Positions 35,478 to 44,761 of a stretch of 64,000 bases of DNA are shown here, piece by piece. Source of the DNA: Candidatus Zymogenaceae bacterium (GTDB lineage: Bacteria > Desulfobacterota > Zymogenia > Zymogenales > Zymogenaceae); the NCBI GenBank assembly GCA_016933535.1, contig JAFGAS010000074.1, positions 62,001-126,000 on the forward strand, read 5' to 3'. A program made the position numbers and the translations under genes. The first letter of the stretch is position 1; every line of letters begins with the position of its first letter. Under the pieces are notes generated by a model, which was not told where the DNA came from, ran no database searches, and worked only from the letters and a program-made list of their open reading frames with translations.

Positions 35478-37046
35478 TTATCCAAGGATATTCCTGATCT
35501 TTTTCAGGAGGTCGCGTATGACAAACGGCTTACCGATAAATCCCGCGGCACCCATGCCCATAAGGTCGCGGTGTCGATCCTGTTGGCTGAAACCGCTGAC
35601 CAGGAGGATCTTGGCATCGGGGCGCAGCGAGAGGAGCCGGCTCATCACCTCTTTGCCTCCCATCCCGGGCATCATGATGTCCAACAGGACCAGGTTGATC
35701 TCCTTGCCCTTCTCCTCAAAGATGCGGACCCCTTCGGCACCGGAATCCGAATAAAGGACCCGATAGCCGGAGTCCGCCAGAATCCGCCGGAGCATTTTGA
35801 CTATCTGGGTCTCGTCGTCGACAACGAGGATCGTCTCGGACCCTCCCTCAACCGCGCCCGATTCCGTTATCGGCGCATCCTGATTATTCTCGGACGCCGG
35901 CAGCAGTATGACAAACTGTGTCCCGGCACCGACCTCACTCTTGACATCGATCCAGCCGCCGTGTGCCTTTACGATATCATTTACGACCGAGAGACCGGGC
36001 CCCGCTGTCCCCCTCCCCTTGTTTTTCGAGAAATGGGGCCCACGTATCTGCCGTCCGGTCCGCTCATCCATACCTGACCCGGTGTCGGAGATACCCACAG
36101 CGACGTATGCGCCCGGCGGTATGTCTTTACCCGTCCCGGTCCGATCATCGGGAACGCGCGACATGAATGTTTTAATAGTCAATACCCCACCCCCTGGCAT
36201 GATGTCCCGGGCATTGATGGAAAGGCTCAGCACAATTTGCTTCATCTGTGCCGTATCGGCTTTTATCATACTGATGTGCTCGTCCAGGTCAAGCACAATA
36301 CGAATCGATTTATCGAAGGTCTTCTTTATTAGCTTGTAGACATCCCCGATGACCTGGTTAATGGACAGCGTCTTGATCTCTGCCTTCCCGCCCCGCAACT
36401 GGGACATGATCTGGGAGGTGAGATCGGAGGCGCGCACGGCCGAGTCCTCGATGGCCGCCAGTCCGTTGAAAAAGACATCCTCTTGGGTCGCCTTGCCCTT
36501 GAGAAAGGAGGCGTATCCGAGAATAGTCGCAAGGATGTTGTTAAAATCGTGGGCAATGCCTCCGGCCAGCATGCCGATCACCTCGTTCTTTTGGGACATA
36601 AGGAGCCGCTCCTCGGTCTCCCTGAGGATCTTCTCGATTTCACGCTTCTGCCTGATGCGTGTTTGCGGATATGAGAGTCGTTCGATGAGGCGGGGCAGCA
36701 TGTCAAGGTATCGGCCGTCGGCATCCCGGACAATAAAGCAGATCGGTCCCAGATCGTTATACTTTCCCGCGTCTGCCGCTGTCTCGGGACTCGTTATCAT
36801 GATCATGGGGGGAACGTTGTTTCCTCCGATGAGTTTGTGCAGATCATGAAAAGAGTCCCGATTTATCGCCGTAATGTCGGCGCAAAGCACATCATAGGCG
36901 TCTCTATCGCGTATAGCCGCATGCGCTTGTCTGTCCCCAACGGCATTAACCGCAATACCGTGTCGGACAAGCCGTTCCTCCACATAACGGCCGATGTCTT
37001 TGTCGTCCCGAATATAGAGGACCTTGATGGGCAATTCTTTTACCAT
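35478..37046 (-). CDS. Hybrid histidine kinase with N- and C-terminal receiver domains
   Basis: A 522-residue soluble protein. Residues ~8-125 form a receiver-like domain (RDDKD acidic pocket, CADITAI as possible phospho-site) of low quality. Then HisKA with GMLAGGIAHDFNNILATILGYASF, an HATPase domain with SINARDIMPGGG (N-box), DTGSGMDE (G1) and a changed G2 (GTAGPGLSVV). The last ~115 residues are a full receiver (VVDDETQ, LVLLDIMMPGMGG, SGFSQ, GKPF). There is no membrane segment. It stands alone between ArsR and the dehydratase. The output is probably phosphotransfer to a separate regulator. Confidence 0.85.
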   Translation of the reverse strand: MVKELPIKVLYIRDDKDIGRYVEERLVRHGIAVNAVGDRQAHAAIRDRDAYDVLCADITAINRDSFHDLHKLIGGNNVPPMIMITSPETAADAGKYNDLGPICFIVRDADGRYLDMLPRLIERLSYPQTRIRQKREIEKILRETEERLLMSQKNEVIGMLAGGIAHDFNNILATILGYASFLKGKATQEDVFFNGLAAIEDSAVRASDLTSQIMSQLRGGKAEIKTLSINQVIGDVYKLIKKTFDKSIRIVLDLDEHISMIKADTAQMKQIVLSLSINARDIMPGGGVLTIKTFMSRVPDDRTGTGKDIPPGAYVAVGISDTGSGMDERTGRQIRGPHFSKNKGRGTAGPGLSVVNDIVKAHGGWIDVKSEVGAGTQFVILLPASENNQDAPITESGAVEGGSETILVVDDETQIVKMLRRILADSGYRVLYSDSGAEGVRIFEEKGKEINLVLLDIMMPGMGGKEVMSRLLSLRPDAKILLVSGFSQQDRHRDLMGMGAAGFIGKPFVIRDLLKKIRNILG

Positions 37047-37151
37047 GCGTCTTTCCTTATCGGCCGCCGCTTACGTAAAATATCCAGGGTGAGTAGGGCT
37101 GCCGCCGCGGCCCGGGAAACCCGCGCCGTCTCCATCTCGCTCCGACCGAAA

Positions 37152-38582
37152 TCAGTCCTTTATGCCGGCCAGTCTTTTGACGATCCCCTTCTTTTCTTCG
37201 ACGTTATAGGTGCCCATGATAGCGATCGCCTCCATAACGGGCGACCCGCCCCCGTGAACACCTGCATACTGGAGCACTCCCCCAACGGCCGATACGCTAA
37301 TATCAGAAATGAGGCGAAAACAACGGTACTGGTTTTCGGCGGATATATCGTCGACCCGCTTGATATATTTCTGGACAAACACACCCACCTCGGGGCTGAG
37401 GTACTCCTCGTCATAGGGCAGCGTCGCGAGAAGCCCCCCCGCCAGATCGCACAGGATCTCGTATTCACGATAAATATGCAGCCCCGCGTGCCGCCGGCCG
37501 ACGTTGCAGTAGACGACGTTGGGAATCCGCGTTCCGGATGGGTGTGCCTGGCTTTCGGTCGCCGCCGCTATCCCCGCCCCGTATGTGAGCTCGGCCACGC
37601 TCACGAGATCTGCCAGCTTGTCCCTGACGTGGGTCGACTTGCCGATACCGTTATACTCGGCCACGAGGGCCGCGGCGCCCATCATGAGGTCGGTGACGGC
37701 GGGTTTGCACCCCGTGTAGCTGTGGCGGTGGTAGAGGGCAAACAGGAGCGCGAGCTGTCCGCCGTAGGCCGTTTCGCCCGCCAGGAAAACCCGTTCGTTG
37801 GGGATAAAGACGTCATCGAAGATCGTCAGGGAATCGGCCGCCCCGAACCGGGCCATCGGGGCGTCGAGCTCCGGCCTGCGCGGCCTGACCTGCGTTGCGC
37901 GGGTCACCAGCCTGATGCCCGGGGTGTCGGCCGGCACGGCAAAGGCCACCGCCCAGTCCGACTCGCTGGCGGTTAGAAACCGGGTCGGAATCGCAATAAT
38001 CTCTTCGGCGTAGGGTGCCATGGTGTTGTGTGCCTTGGCGCCCCGCACCACGATGCCGTCTTTCCTGCGCTCAACGATCCTGAGGTAGAGATCGGGATCG
38101 GTCTGTTCGTGGGGCCGTTTTGTACGGTCGCCCTTAGCGTCGCTCTGGGCGCAGCAGCCGACCATGTTTTTTTCCTGAAACGTTTTCAGAAACTCAATAA
38201 ACCGCCCGTTGTAGTCGGTCTTGTTTTCCTGGTCGCAGGCATACGTAATGACCGAAAGGGCGTTGACGGCATCGATCCCCATGCACCGCTGAATACACCC
38301 CCCGCATCGCTGGCACAGCAGGCGGGTCATCTTCTGTTTCTTCAACAGATCGTCACTTGTCTGGTGGACGTGGGTAAAGCGGTTGATCTTATTTTTTGTG
38401 AGGTGCGATTCGGCAAAGATAACGTCGGCAAGCGCGGGATCTTCCTGGGCGTCAAACGTGATACCGACGATGTTCTTGCCCGCCGCCAGCCTCGGATCGT
38501 CCCGCCCGACTACCTCCCCGCCGATATAGACGTTCGGCCTCAAACGCGCCAGGTCCTCGAAATAGTCCTCTTTTGTCCTCAT
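37152..38582 (-). CDS. 4-Hydroxybutyryl-CoA dehydratase-like FAD/4Fe-4S enzyme
   Basis: A 476-residue member of the 4-hydroxybutyryl-CoA dehydratase / 4-hydroxyphenylacetate hydroxylase family. The cluster ligands of the dehydratase (C99-X3-C103, H292-X6-C299 in the Clostridium enzyme) have counterparts: CIQRC near 111 and HRHSYTGC near 305. The flavin region with RPNVYIGGE at the start is typical. The reaction is ketyl-radical dehydration to crotonyl-CoA, cytoplasmic and oxygen-sensitive. No CoA-transferase or hydroxybutyrate dehydrogenase lies next to it. A related vinylacetyl-CoA isomerase or hydroxyacyl-CoA dehydratase role is possible. Confidence 0.85.
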   Translation of the reverse strand: MRTKEDYFEDLARLRPNVYIGGEVVGRDDPRLAAGKNIVGITFDAQEDPALADVIFAESHLTKNKINRFTHVHQTSDDLLKKQKMTRLLCQRCGGCIQRCMGIDAVNALSVITYACDQENKTDYNGRFIEFLKTFQEKNMVGCCAQSDAKGDRTKRPHEQTDPDLYLRIVERRKDGIVVRGAKAHNTMAPYAEEIIAIPTRFLTASESDWAVAFAVPADTPGIRLVTRATQVRPRRPELDAPMARFGAADSLTIFDDVFIPNERVFLAGETAYGGQLALLFALYHRHSYTGCKPAVTDLMMGAAALVAEYNGIGKSTHVRDKLADLVSVAELTYGAGIAAATESQAHPSGTRIPNVVYCNVGRRHAGLHIYREYEILCDLAGGLLATLPYDEEYLSPEVGVFVQKYIKRVDDISAENQYRCFRLISDISVSAVGGVLQYAGVHGGGSPVMEAIAIMGTYNVEEKKGIVKRLAGIKD

Positions 38583-39022
38583 AATCGGCTCCTCCCAATG
38601 ATCTCACCGTGTTTTTAGCTCCTGCCGTATTAAGGAAACGTCAACCGATCCGTTCGGATCGGTCTTATCCCGGACCCGGAGCTAGAAAGCATCTGTACGG
38701 TCATTCATTTCGTACGCCGGCGCAGACGGACATCAGGACGGGTGATGTGTCGCAGAAGACGGCGCACACGGGATACCCCCCTCCCGCGTGCGTCCGAAAG
38801 TTGATAGAATAAGTGCATTATATGAAATTGAATCGAAAAAGGGACATGCCTGCTGCCCTATAACAGCCCGGTATAGACCGGCCTTTATGAATCATTATTT
38901 CTATTGTAGCATTTTTGTTTTATAAGACAAGCCATTTATATTTGAACAGGAGAGCCCCGTTGGCCCGAAGAGGACGACGGACTGCCGATATCATGGGAAT
39001 CGCCCTTGGCTTCATAATTTTT
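38583..39022. promoter_or_regulatory. Intergenic region with perfect palindrome before the dehydratase gene
   Basis: 440 bp between copA and the dehydratase, both on the minus strand. ACCGATCC-GTTC-GGATCGGT at 38644-38663 is a perfect inverted repeat ~60 bp ahead of the dehydratase start. A TATAAT-like box lies near 38820 (minus) but without a good -35. A CCGGT/ACCGG hairpin near 38870 may be the copA terminator. No gene seen. Confidence 0.45.
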
Positions 39023-41194
39023 TCACAGTTTTTTGAACTTCAATAGGAGCGAGTTTGTCACCACCGACACCGAGCTCATGGCCATCGCCCCACCGGCGAT
39101 GATCGGGTTGAGGAGACCCAGCGCCGCGATCGGGATGCCGACGGTATTGTAGATGAGCGCCCAGAACATATTCTGCCTGATTTTGGCCATAGTGGCCTTG
39201 GAGAGCTGGATAGATCGCGGGATATCGGCAAGCTCGTCTTTCATGATGACGATATTGCCGGCCTCCATCGCCACATCGGTTCCGCTGCGCATGGCGATCC
39301 CGATGTCGGCCTGGGCCAGCGCCGGGGCGTCGTTGATCCCGTCGCCGACCATACCCACCGTCCCTTTCTTCTGAAGCTCCTTCACGTGAGCGGCCTTATC
39401 GGCCGGCAGCACGCCGGCAAAAACGTGATCGATGCCTGCCTGTCCGGCGATAGCCGCGGCGGTCGCCTCGTTGTCGCCGGTTATCAGGTAGGTCTCTATC
39501 CCCATCCGCTTGAGGGTCGCCACCGCAGCCGGAGCGGTCTCTTTGATGGTATCTGCCACCGCAACGATACCTTGCACACGGCCGCCACGGGCCAGCACCA
39601 TGGCCGTCTTTCCCTCGCGCTGGAGGGTAGATATCCTTTCGGCAACCGCCGACAGGTTGACTCGCTGTTGTTCCATGAGCCCGGCGTTGCCCAGGCGATA
39701 GGTCTTGCCGTCTATTTTGCCGGTAACACCGGCCCCCGCAACGGCGGCAAAATCCGTGACGCCGACCGTCCGCAGCCCCCGCTCCTTGGCCAGCGCCACG
39801 ATAGGCTCGGCTAACGGGTGTTCGGAATTTATTTCGAGAGATGCCGCCAGAGACAGTACGTCGGCCTCCGATTGGGAGTCTACGGGAATAATATCGGTAA
39901 CGGAGGGCTTGCCAGTGGTGATCGTGCCGGTCTTGTCAAACACGATGTATTTCAATTTATGCACGGTCTCCAGTACGTCTCCTCCCTTGATGAGGATCCC
40001 CTCCCGGGCTCCCCGCCCGGTTCCAACCATGATCGCGGTGGGGGTGGCAAGGCCCAGCGCGCAGGGACACGAGATGACCAATACCGCGATGGCCGCCATC
40101 AGGGCAAAGGCAAACTCCCGCCCGACCACGAAATACCAGACGAGAAACGTCAGTATAGCCGTCCCGATGACAAAGGGAACGAACCAGGCCGACACCACGT
40201 CGGCAAACCGCTGGATCGGCGCCTTGGCGGTCTGGGCGTCCTCGATGAGCCGGATGATCCGGGCCAGCGTCGTGTCACCGCCGACCTTACCGGCGACAAA
40301 GGTAAAGGCCCCGCTTTTATTCATCGTTCCCCCGATGACGATGTCTCCCGCCGTCTTATCGACCGGGATGCTTTCACCGGTAATCATGCTCTCGTCGACG
40401 GCCGACTCCCCCCGAACGATCGCACCGTCTACGGGGACGGACTCCCCGGGCCGCACAATGATATGATCCCCCACGCGGACCTGCTCGATGGGTATTTTGA
40501 CCTCTGCACCGTCCCGAACGACGGCGGCAATCTTCGGGGAGAGCTCCATCAGCTTCTTTATGGCGTCCGACGTCCTGCCCTTGGCTGCGGCTTCGAGGTA
40601 TTTGCCGAGTATTACGAACGTGATGAGGATCGTGGACGTCTCGAAATACTGGTGGGACGCTGGATTGAACAGCAAGACCCAGACGCTGTATAGATACGCC
40701 GCGCTGGTGCCCGTGGCCACCAGCGTATCCATATTGGCGCTCCAGTTCCTGAGGGCTCCCCACATCCCGCGATAGAACCGGGCGCCGACGATAAACTGCA
40801 CCGGCGTGGCCAACAGCCACAGGATATAGCCCTGATAGGGAATAACGATTCCCAGTCCCATGAGGACCATGGAGATGATAAAGGAGGGGACGGCGAAAAA
40901 GAGGCTCATAATAAAGAGACGCCGAACCTTGGCAATCTCGCGCCGCTGGCCCTCTTGCTGTTTGGCAAGGTCGGCGCCGGGATCGTAGACCGTCGCCCCG
41001 TACCCCCTGTCCTTGACGATGGAGATCAGGTTGTCGGCGTCGATTTTCTTCTCATCGAAAGCGACGGTGGCCTTTTCCGTCGCGAAGTTTACGTTGACCT
41101 CGGCCACCCCGTCGGTCTTTGCCAGCGCCTTGGTGACCGTATTGACACAGTTGGCGCAGGTCATACCCGTTATTGTGAGAATCGTCTTTTCCAT
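39023..41194 (-). CDS. copA: Copper-exporting P1B-type ATPase
   Basis: A 723-residue protein. One N-terminal HMA domain with GMTCANCVNTV, eight predicted helices, the copper-path motif ISCPCALGLATPTA, phosphorylation site FDKTGTITTGKPSVTD, ATP-binding HP (EHPLAEP) and the hinge VGDGINDAPALAQADIG. This is the Cu(I) exporter pattern (CPC, single HMA). It pumps Cu(I) from cytoplasm to periplasm. ATG at 41194 is the better start (GGAGG upstream); a TTG at 41212 would add 6 residues. Divergent from the IscR-like gene, with its own promoter. Confidence 0.93.
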   Translation of the reverse strand: MEKTILTITGMTCANCVNTVTKALAKTDGVAEVNVNFATEKATVAFDEKKIDADNLISIVKDRGYGATVYDPGADLAKQQEGQRREIAKVRRLFIMSLFFAVPSFIISMVLMGLGIVIPYQGYILWLLATPVQFIVGARFYRGMWGALRNWSANMDTLVATGTSAAYLYSVWVLLFNPASHQYFETSTILITFVILGKYLEAAAKGRTSDAIKKLMELSPKIAAVVRDGAEVKIPIEQVRVGDHIIVRPGESVPVDGAIVRGESAVDESMITGESIPVDKTAGDIVIGGTMNKSGAFTFVAGKVGGDTTLARIIRLIEDAQTAKAPIQRFADVVSAWFVPFVIGTAILTFLVWYFVVGREFAFALMAAIAVLVISCPCALGLATPTAIMVGTGRGAREGILIKGGDVLETVHKLKYIVFDKTGTITTGKPSVTDIIPVDSQSEADVLSLAASLEINSEHPLAEPIVALAKERGLRTVGVTDFAAVAGAGVTGKIDGKTYRLGNAGLMEQQRVNLSAVAERISTLQREGKTAMVLARGGRVQGIVAVADTIKETAPAAVATLKRMGIETYLITGDNEATAAAIAGQAGIDHVFAGVLPADKAAHVKELQKKGTVGMVGDGINDAPALAQADIGIAMRSGTDVAMEAGNIVIMKDELADIPRSIQLSKATMAKIRQNMFWALIYNTVGIPIAALGLLNPIIAGGAMAMSSVSVVTNSLLLKFKKL

Positions 41195-41411
41195 CTCAAT
41201 CTTTTCCTCCAATCATCCTCAACGGACCGTGCATCGGCCGGCCGAGGCGGGTCATGTCCATCTGAGCACCTGTCTTGCATATGTCCTGATCCGTCAACAG
41301 TCGGCTGCGATCCATGCGTCCCAATCCCGATCAACCACCCGTCACCGCCCGATACCCCTGCCGCAACATCCGCCTCGGGGGCTATAGTGACCATACAATC
41401 TAATTACTACT

Positions 41412-41440
41412 AATTTAATATGCTTTTCTCCTGTTGTCAA
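41412..41440 (-). promoter_or_regulatory. copA promoter
   Basis: Minus strand TTGACA (41440-41435), 17 bp, TAAATT (41417-41412). The leader is ~210 nt, long for a simple promoter. Short repeats (CTAATTA, CTAATTT) lie just downstream at about 41399-41416 and could bind a copper regulator. Confidence 0.55.
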
Positions 41441-41486
41441 ACAATAAATAGGCCCAAAACCTTCGAAAGACATCAGGACATTTCGC

Positions 41487-41515
41487 TTGACAAAACGGTC
41501 CGTGATGAGTATTAT
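41487..41515 (+). promoter_or_regulatory. Promoter of the isc-like series
   Basis: TTGACA (41487-41492), 17 bp, TATTAT (41510-41515), with AT-rich imperfect dyad sequence (CTAT...ATAG) running to ~41545, where an Rrf2 protein could bind to repress its own gene. Confidence 0.55.
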
Positions 41516-41554
41516 ACTATTATATCTATTGAATTGATAGTATATAGGTTTGTT

Positions 41555-41995
41555 ATGAGACTGTCTACAAGGGTCAGGTATGGTGTTCGTTTAATGCTTT
41601 CGCTTGCCGAAAACTGGGGCAAGGGTCCGATGATGCTCAGCGACATCGCCCGCCGGCAAGAGATATCCGAAAAGTATCTCTCTCTCATTGTGATACCGCT
41701 CAGGACCAAGGGGCTGATTAATTCTACCCGCGGGGCTCACGGCGGATACGAGCTTTCCAGCCCCCCCGAACAAATAACCGTGGAGCAGATCCTGGAGGCG
41801 ATCGAGGGAAGGCCCTCTCTGGTAGATTGTATCGACAACGGCACCCGGTGCCCCCGGGCCGGCCAATGCGTTACCCGGGATATCTGGTCGGCCCTCGGAG
41901 ATACGATTACTCAAGCGCTTGATTCGGTCAGTCTTGATCAGCTCATCGAGATGAAACGAAACAAATCCGAAAAGGCCGTTACCTATGCCATCTGA
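41555..41995 (+). CDS. IscR-like Rrf2-family regulator
   Basis: 146 residues starting MRLSTRVRYGVRLMLSLAENWG; the frame is open from 41420 but the ATG at 41555 gives the standard Rrf2 start. The wing and recognition helix are MLSDIARRQEISEKYLSLIVIPLRTKGLINSTRGAHGGYEL. Cysteines in CIDNGTRCPRAGQC (spacing 6 and 5) fit the 2Fe-2S loop of IscR. It leads nifS-nifU-mnmA, so it likely adjusts Fe-S assembly to cluster demand. No clear Shine-Dalgarno is visible. Confidence 0.88.
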   Translation: MRLSTRVRYGVRLMLSLAENWGKGPMMLSDIARRQEISEKYLSLIVIPLRTKGLINSTRGAHGGYELSSPPEQITVEQILEAIEGRPSLVDCIDNGTRCPRAGQCVTRDIWSALGDTITQALDSVSLDQLIEMKRNKSEKAVTYAI

Positions 41996-42065
41996 CTGAC
42001 CGGACAATACGGCCGTCGAAAAACCGATGCTCCCAAAAAAGCACCGTGCATCAATGAGGCGAGCG

Positions 42066-43253
42066 ATGAAGCGTATATATCTGGACTATGCGGCAACCAC
42101 CCCGGCCGATCCACGGGTGATCGACGAGATGCTTCCCTTTTTCACCGAACACTTCGGTAATCCATCGAGCGTTCACTCGTTCGGTCAGGAGACAAAGAGC
42201 GCTGTAGAGGCCGCCCGAGAAACCGTTTCAGGACTCCTCGGCGCCGCACCCGATGAGATCGTTTTCGTCTCGGGGGCAACCGAGGCTAACAACACGGCCC
42301 TGAAGGGAACGGCATTTGCCAAACGGGACAAGGGAAACCATATCATTACGTCAGCTATCGAGCACCACAGCGTTTCAGAAACGGTTGCCGCCCTCAAGAA
42401 GGAGGGGTTTCGCATTACGAACCTCCCCGTCGACCGGTACGGCATGGTCGATCCCGACGACGTGAAAAAAGCGATAGACGAAAAGACTATTCTTATTTCT
42501 ATCATGCACGCCAATAACGAGATCGGAACGATCCAGCCGATCGCCGAGATCGGTAAGATAGCCCGGGAGCGGTCGATTACCTTTCACACCGACGCCGTGC
42601 AGAGCCTCGGTCACATCCCTGTTAACGTCGACGATCTTGACGTCGATCTCCTGTCCGGTTCGTCTCACAAATTCTACGGGCCCAAGGGCGTCGGTTTTCT
42701 CTATGTGCGCAAGGGGACGAAGCTCACTGCGCTCCTTTTCGGCGGCGACCAGGAAAAACGGCGGCGCGCCGGTACCCATAACACGCCCGGAATCGTCGGG
42801 ACGGCAGCGGCCGCCCGAATTGCCCATGAATCGATGGCCGAAGAGTCCGTCCGCGAGGCCGTCCTTCGCGATAGGCTTATCAAAGGAATCACCGGTGCCG
42901 TACAGGACGCGAGTCTCAACGGCCACCCGACTATGAGGCTTCCCAACAATGCCAACATCTCTTTTCATTTCATCGAAGGGGAATCGATCCTCCTGTCCCT
43001 GGACATGGAAGGAATCGCCGCCTCGTCCGGGTCGGCCTGCACGTCATCGACGCTGGAGCCTTCCCACGTGCTGCTGGCCATTGGGCTTTCCCATGAAGTG
43101 GCCCACGGGTCGATCAGGTTTTCTCTCGGTCGGTGGACGACCGATGAGGATGTGGCCCGGGTTATCGAAGTGCTTCCCGGGATTGTCTCGAGGCTGCGCG
43201 TGATGTCACCACTTTTCGCGGAAAGGACAAGCCATGGAATCGTACAGCGATAA
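42066..43253 (+). CDS. Cysteine desulfurase (NifS/IscS)
   Basis: 395 residues from the ATG at 42066 (MKRIYLDYAATTPADP), which has GAGG upstream and matches family starts; an ATG at 42027 is less likely. The PLP lysine lies in LLSGSSHKFYGPKGVGFLY, the substrate region in SITFHTDAVQSLGH, and the mobile catalytic loop in SSGSACTSSTLEPSHVL. It releases sulfur from Cys as a persulfide for Fe-S clusters and tRNA thiolation. The stop overlaps the NifU start by 20 bp. Confidence 0.93.
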   Translation: MKRIYLDYAATTPADPRVIDEMLPFFTEHFGNPSSVHSFGQETKSAVEAARETVSGLLGAAPDEIVFVSGATEANNTALKGTAFAKRDKGNHIITSAIEHHSVSETVAALKKEGFRITNLPVDRYGMVDPDDVKKAIDEKTILISIMHANNEIGTIQPIAEIGKIARERSITFHTDAVQSLGHIPVNVDDLDVDLLSGSSHKFYGPKGVGFLYVRKGTKLTALLFGGDQEKRRRAGTHNTPGIVGTAAAARIAHESMAEESVREAVLRDRLIKGITGAVQDASLNGHPTMRLPNNANISFHFIEGESILLSLDMEGIAASSGSACTSSTLEPSHVLLAIGLSHEVAHGSIRFSLGRWTTDEDVARVIEVLPGIVSRLRVMSPLFAERTSHGIVQR

Positions 43254-43614
43254 GGTAATGGATCATTTTAGAAAACCCCGAAACGTCGGGGCGATCGACG
43301 ACGCCGACGGCGTGGGCAAAGAAGGCAACCCCATGTGCGGCGACATCATGGAGCTCTCCATCAAGGTCAAGGACGACACGATCATCGACGCAAAATTTCG
43401 CACCTTCGGCTGCGGTGCGGCCATTGCCACCAGCTCCATGATCACCGAGATGATCAAGGGAAAGTCGATCCAGGACGCCCTTAAAATTTCAAACAGGGCA
43501 GTCGCCGAAGCCCTTGATGGCTTACCCGCAAAAAAAATGCACTGCTCGGTACTGGCCGCCGATGCCCTCAAAAAGGCGGTCGACGATTACCGGGAGCATC
43601 GGAAAGCCCTATGA
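43234..43614 (+). CDS. NifU/IscU-type Fe-S scaffold
   Basis: 126 residues of the IscU fold. Three cluster cysteines are in GNPMCGDIMEL, TFGCGAAIATSSM and KMHCSVLAADAL. Length corresponds to the N-terminal scaffold only; the extra ferredoxin and C-terminal domains of full NifU are absent. It receives sulfur from the desulfurase encoded just upstream. It overlaps both neighbours by a few bases, so is translationally coupled to mnmA. Confidence 0.93.
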   Translation: MESYSDKVMDHFRKPRNVGAIDDADGVGKEGNPMCGDIMELSIKVKDDTIIDAKFRTFGCGAAIATSSMITEMIKGKSIQDALKISNRAVAEALDGLPAKKMHCSVLAADALKKAVDDYREHRKAL

Positions 43615-44720
43615 ATCGCGTCCTCGTGGCGATGAGCGGCGGGGTCGACTCATCGGTCGCAGCCTTTCTTCTCAGAGAAGCCGGATACGACGTGGTCGGG
43701 GTCACGATGTGCCTCGGCATAAGAGAAAGTGCGGACGCCCGACGGCCCGCCTGCTGCGGACCGGACGCGGTCCTGGATGCCGAGAGGGTCGCCGGGGCGC
43801 TGTCGATCCCCCATTATGTCCTTGATTTTGCAGCGGAATTCCAGGCAAACGTCGTCGATAAATTCGTTGGCGAGTACCGGTCGGGACGCACCCCCAATCC
43901 CTGTGTCGACTGTAACCGGTTCCTGAAGTTCGATACCCTACTGGCCCGGGCGCTCGGCCTCGGATTTACGGCGCTGGCCACCGGACATTACGCCGGGATA
44001 CGACAAAGGGACGGCCGGTATCTCCTGACGAGGCCGAAAGATCACAGAAAGGACCAGACCTATTTTCTGGCAGGCATCCCACGGGAGGCCCTTTCACATA
44101 TCATTTTTCCCCTCGCGCCCGTGGACAAGGATGGGGTGAGGAAAATCGCCAAGAAGGCCGGCCTCCCGGTCGCCGAAAAACCCGAGAGCCAGGATATCTG
44201 CTTTATCCCGGATGGGGACTACGGCGCGTTTATCGCCAAACGGACGATAGAGATCAGTCCCGGCCCGATCGTCGATACCGACGGCAGGACGCTCGGAACA
44301 CACAGGGGTATACCGTTTTACACCGTTGGGCAGCGGGGGGGATTGGGGATCGCCGCACGCACGCCCCTCTACGTGATACGGATAGAGACCGAGGATAACA
44401 CGGTCGTCATCGGCAGTCGGGAGCATCTCTTGACTCCGGGATTGATCTGCAGCAACGTCAACGTGTTGGTTGACGATCTGCCCGAGGCCGCCTCGGTCAA
44501 GATCCGCTCCACGAAACCCGATACGCCCTGCAGGATAATCCAAAACGACGATGGAACCGTCAGGGTTATCTTTGACCGTCCACAGGAAGCGGTCACCCCG
44601 GGGCAGGCCGCCGTATTCTATTCGGACGATGTCGTCCTGGGAGGGGGAACCATCGACAGAGTCATAAATGAGGACGACGAGGATCTCCAACGCAAAGACC
44701 GCCTCCCTCTCCATCAATGA
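43611..44720 (+). CDS. mnmA: tRNA 2-thiouridylase MnmA
   Basis: 369 residues. PP-loop VAMSGGVDSSVAAFLL binds ATP; catalytic cysteines are in NPCVDCNRFLKF and SQDICFIPDGDY; the C-terminal beta domain has PFYTVGQRGGLGIA. MnmA puts the 2-thio group on U34 of Glu, Gln and Lys tRNAs, using sulfur from the desulfurase encoded two genes upstream. The start overlaps the scaffold gene by 4 bp. Confidence 0.95.
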   Translation: MNRVLVAMSGGVDSSVAAFLLREAGYDVVGVTMCLGIRESADARRPACCGPDAVLDAERVAGALSIPHYVLDFAAEFQANVVDKFVGEYRSGRTPNPCVDCNRFLKFDTLLARALGLGFTALATGHYAGIRQRDGRYLLTRPKDHRKDQTYFLAGIPREALSHIIFPLAPVDKDGVRKIAKKAGLPVAEKPESQDICFIPDGDYGAFIAKRTIEISPGPIVDTDGRTLGTHRGIPFYTVGQRGGLGIAARTPLYVIRIETEDNTVVIGSREHLLTPGLICSNVNVLVDDLPEAASVKIRSTKPDTPCRIIQNDDGTVRVIFDRPQEAVTPGQAAVFYSDDVVLGGGTIDRVINEDDEDLQRKDRLPLHQ

Positions 44721-44761
44721 ATGGGCCCGGGTTTAGGCTACATACATAATTCCGGTAATAT

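Noticed and set aside
36837-37976. 379-codon plus-strand frame opposite the kinase and dehydratase genes
   Set aside because: It is antisense to two well-supported proteins, has no ribosome site and a composition typical of GC-rich shadow frames.
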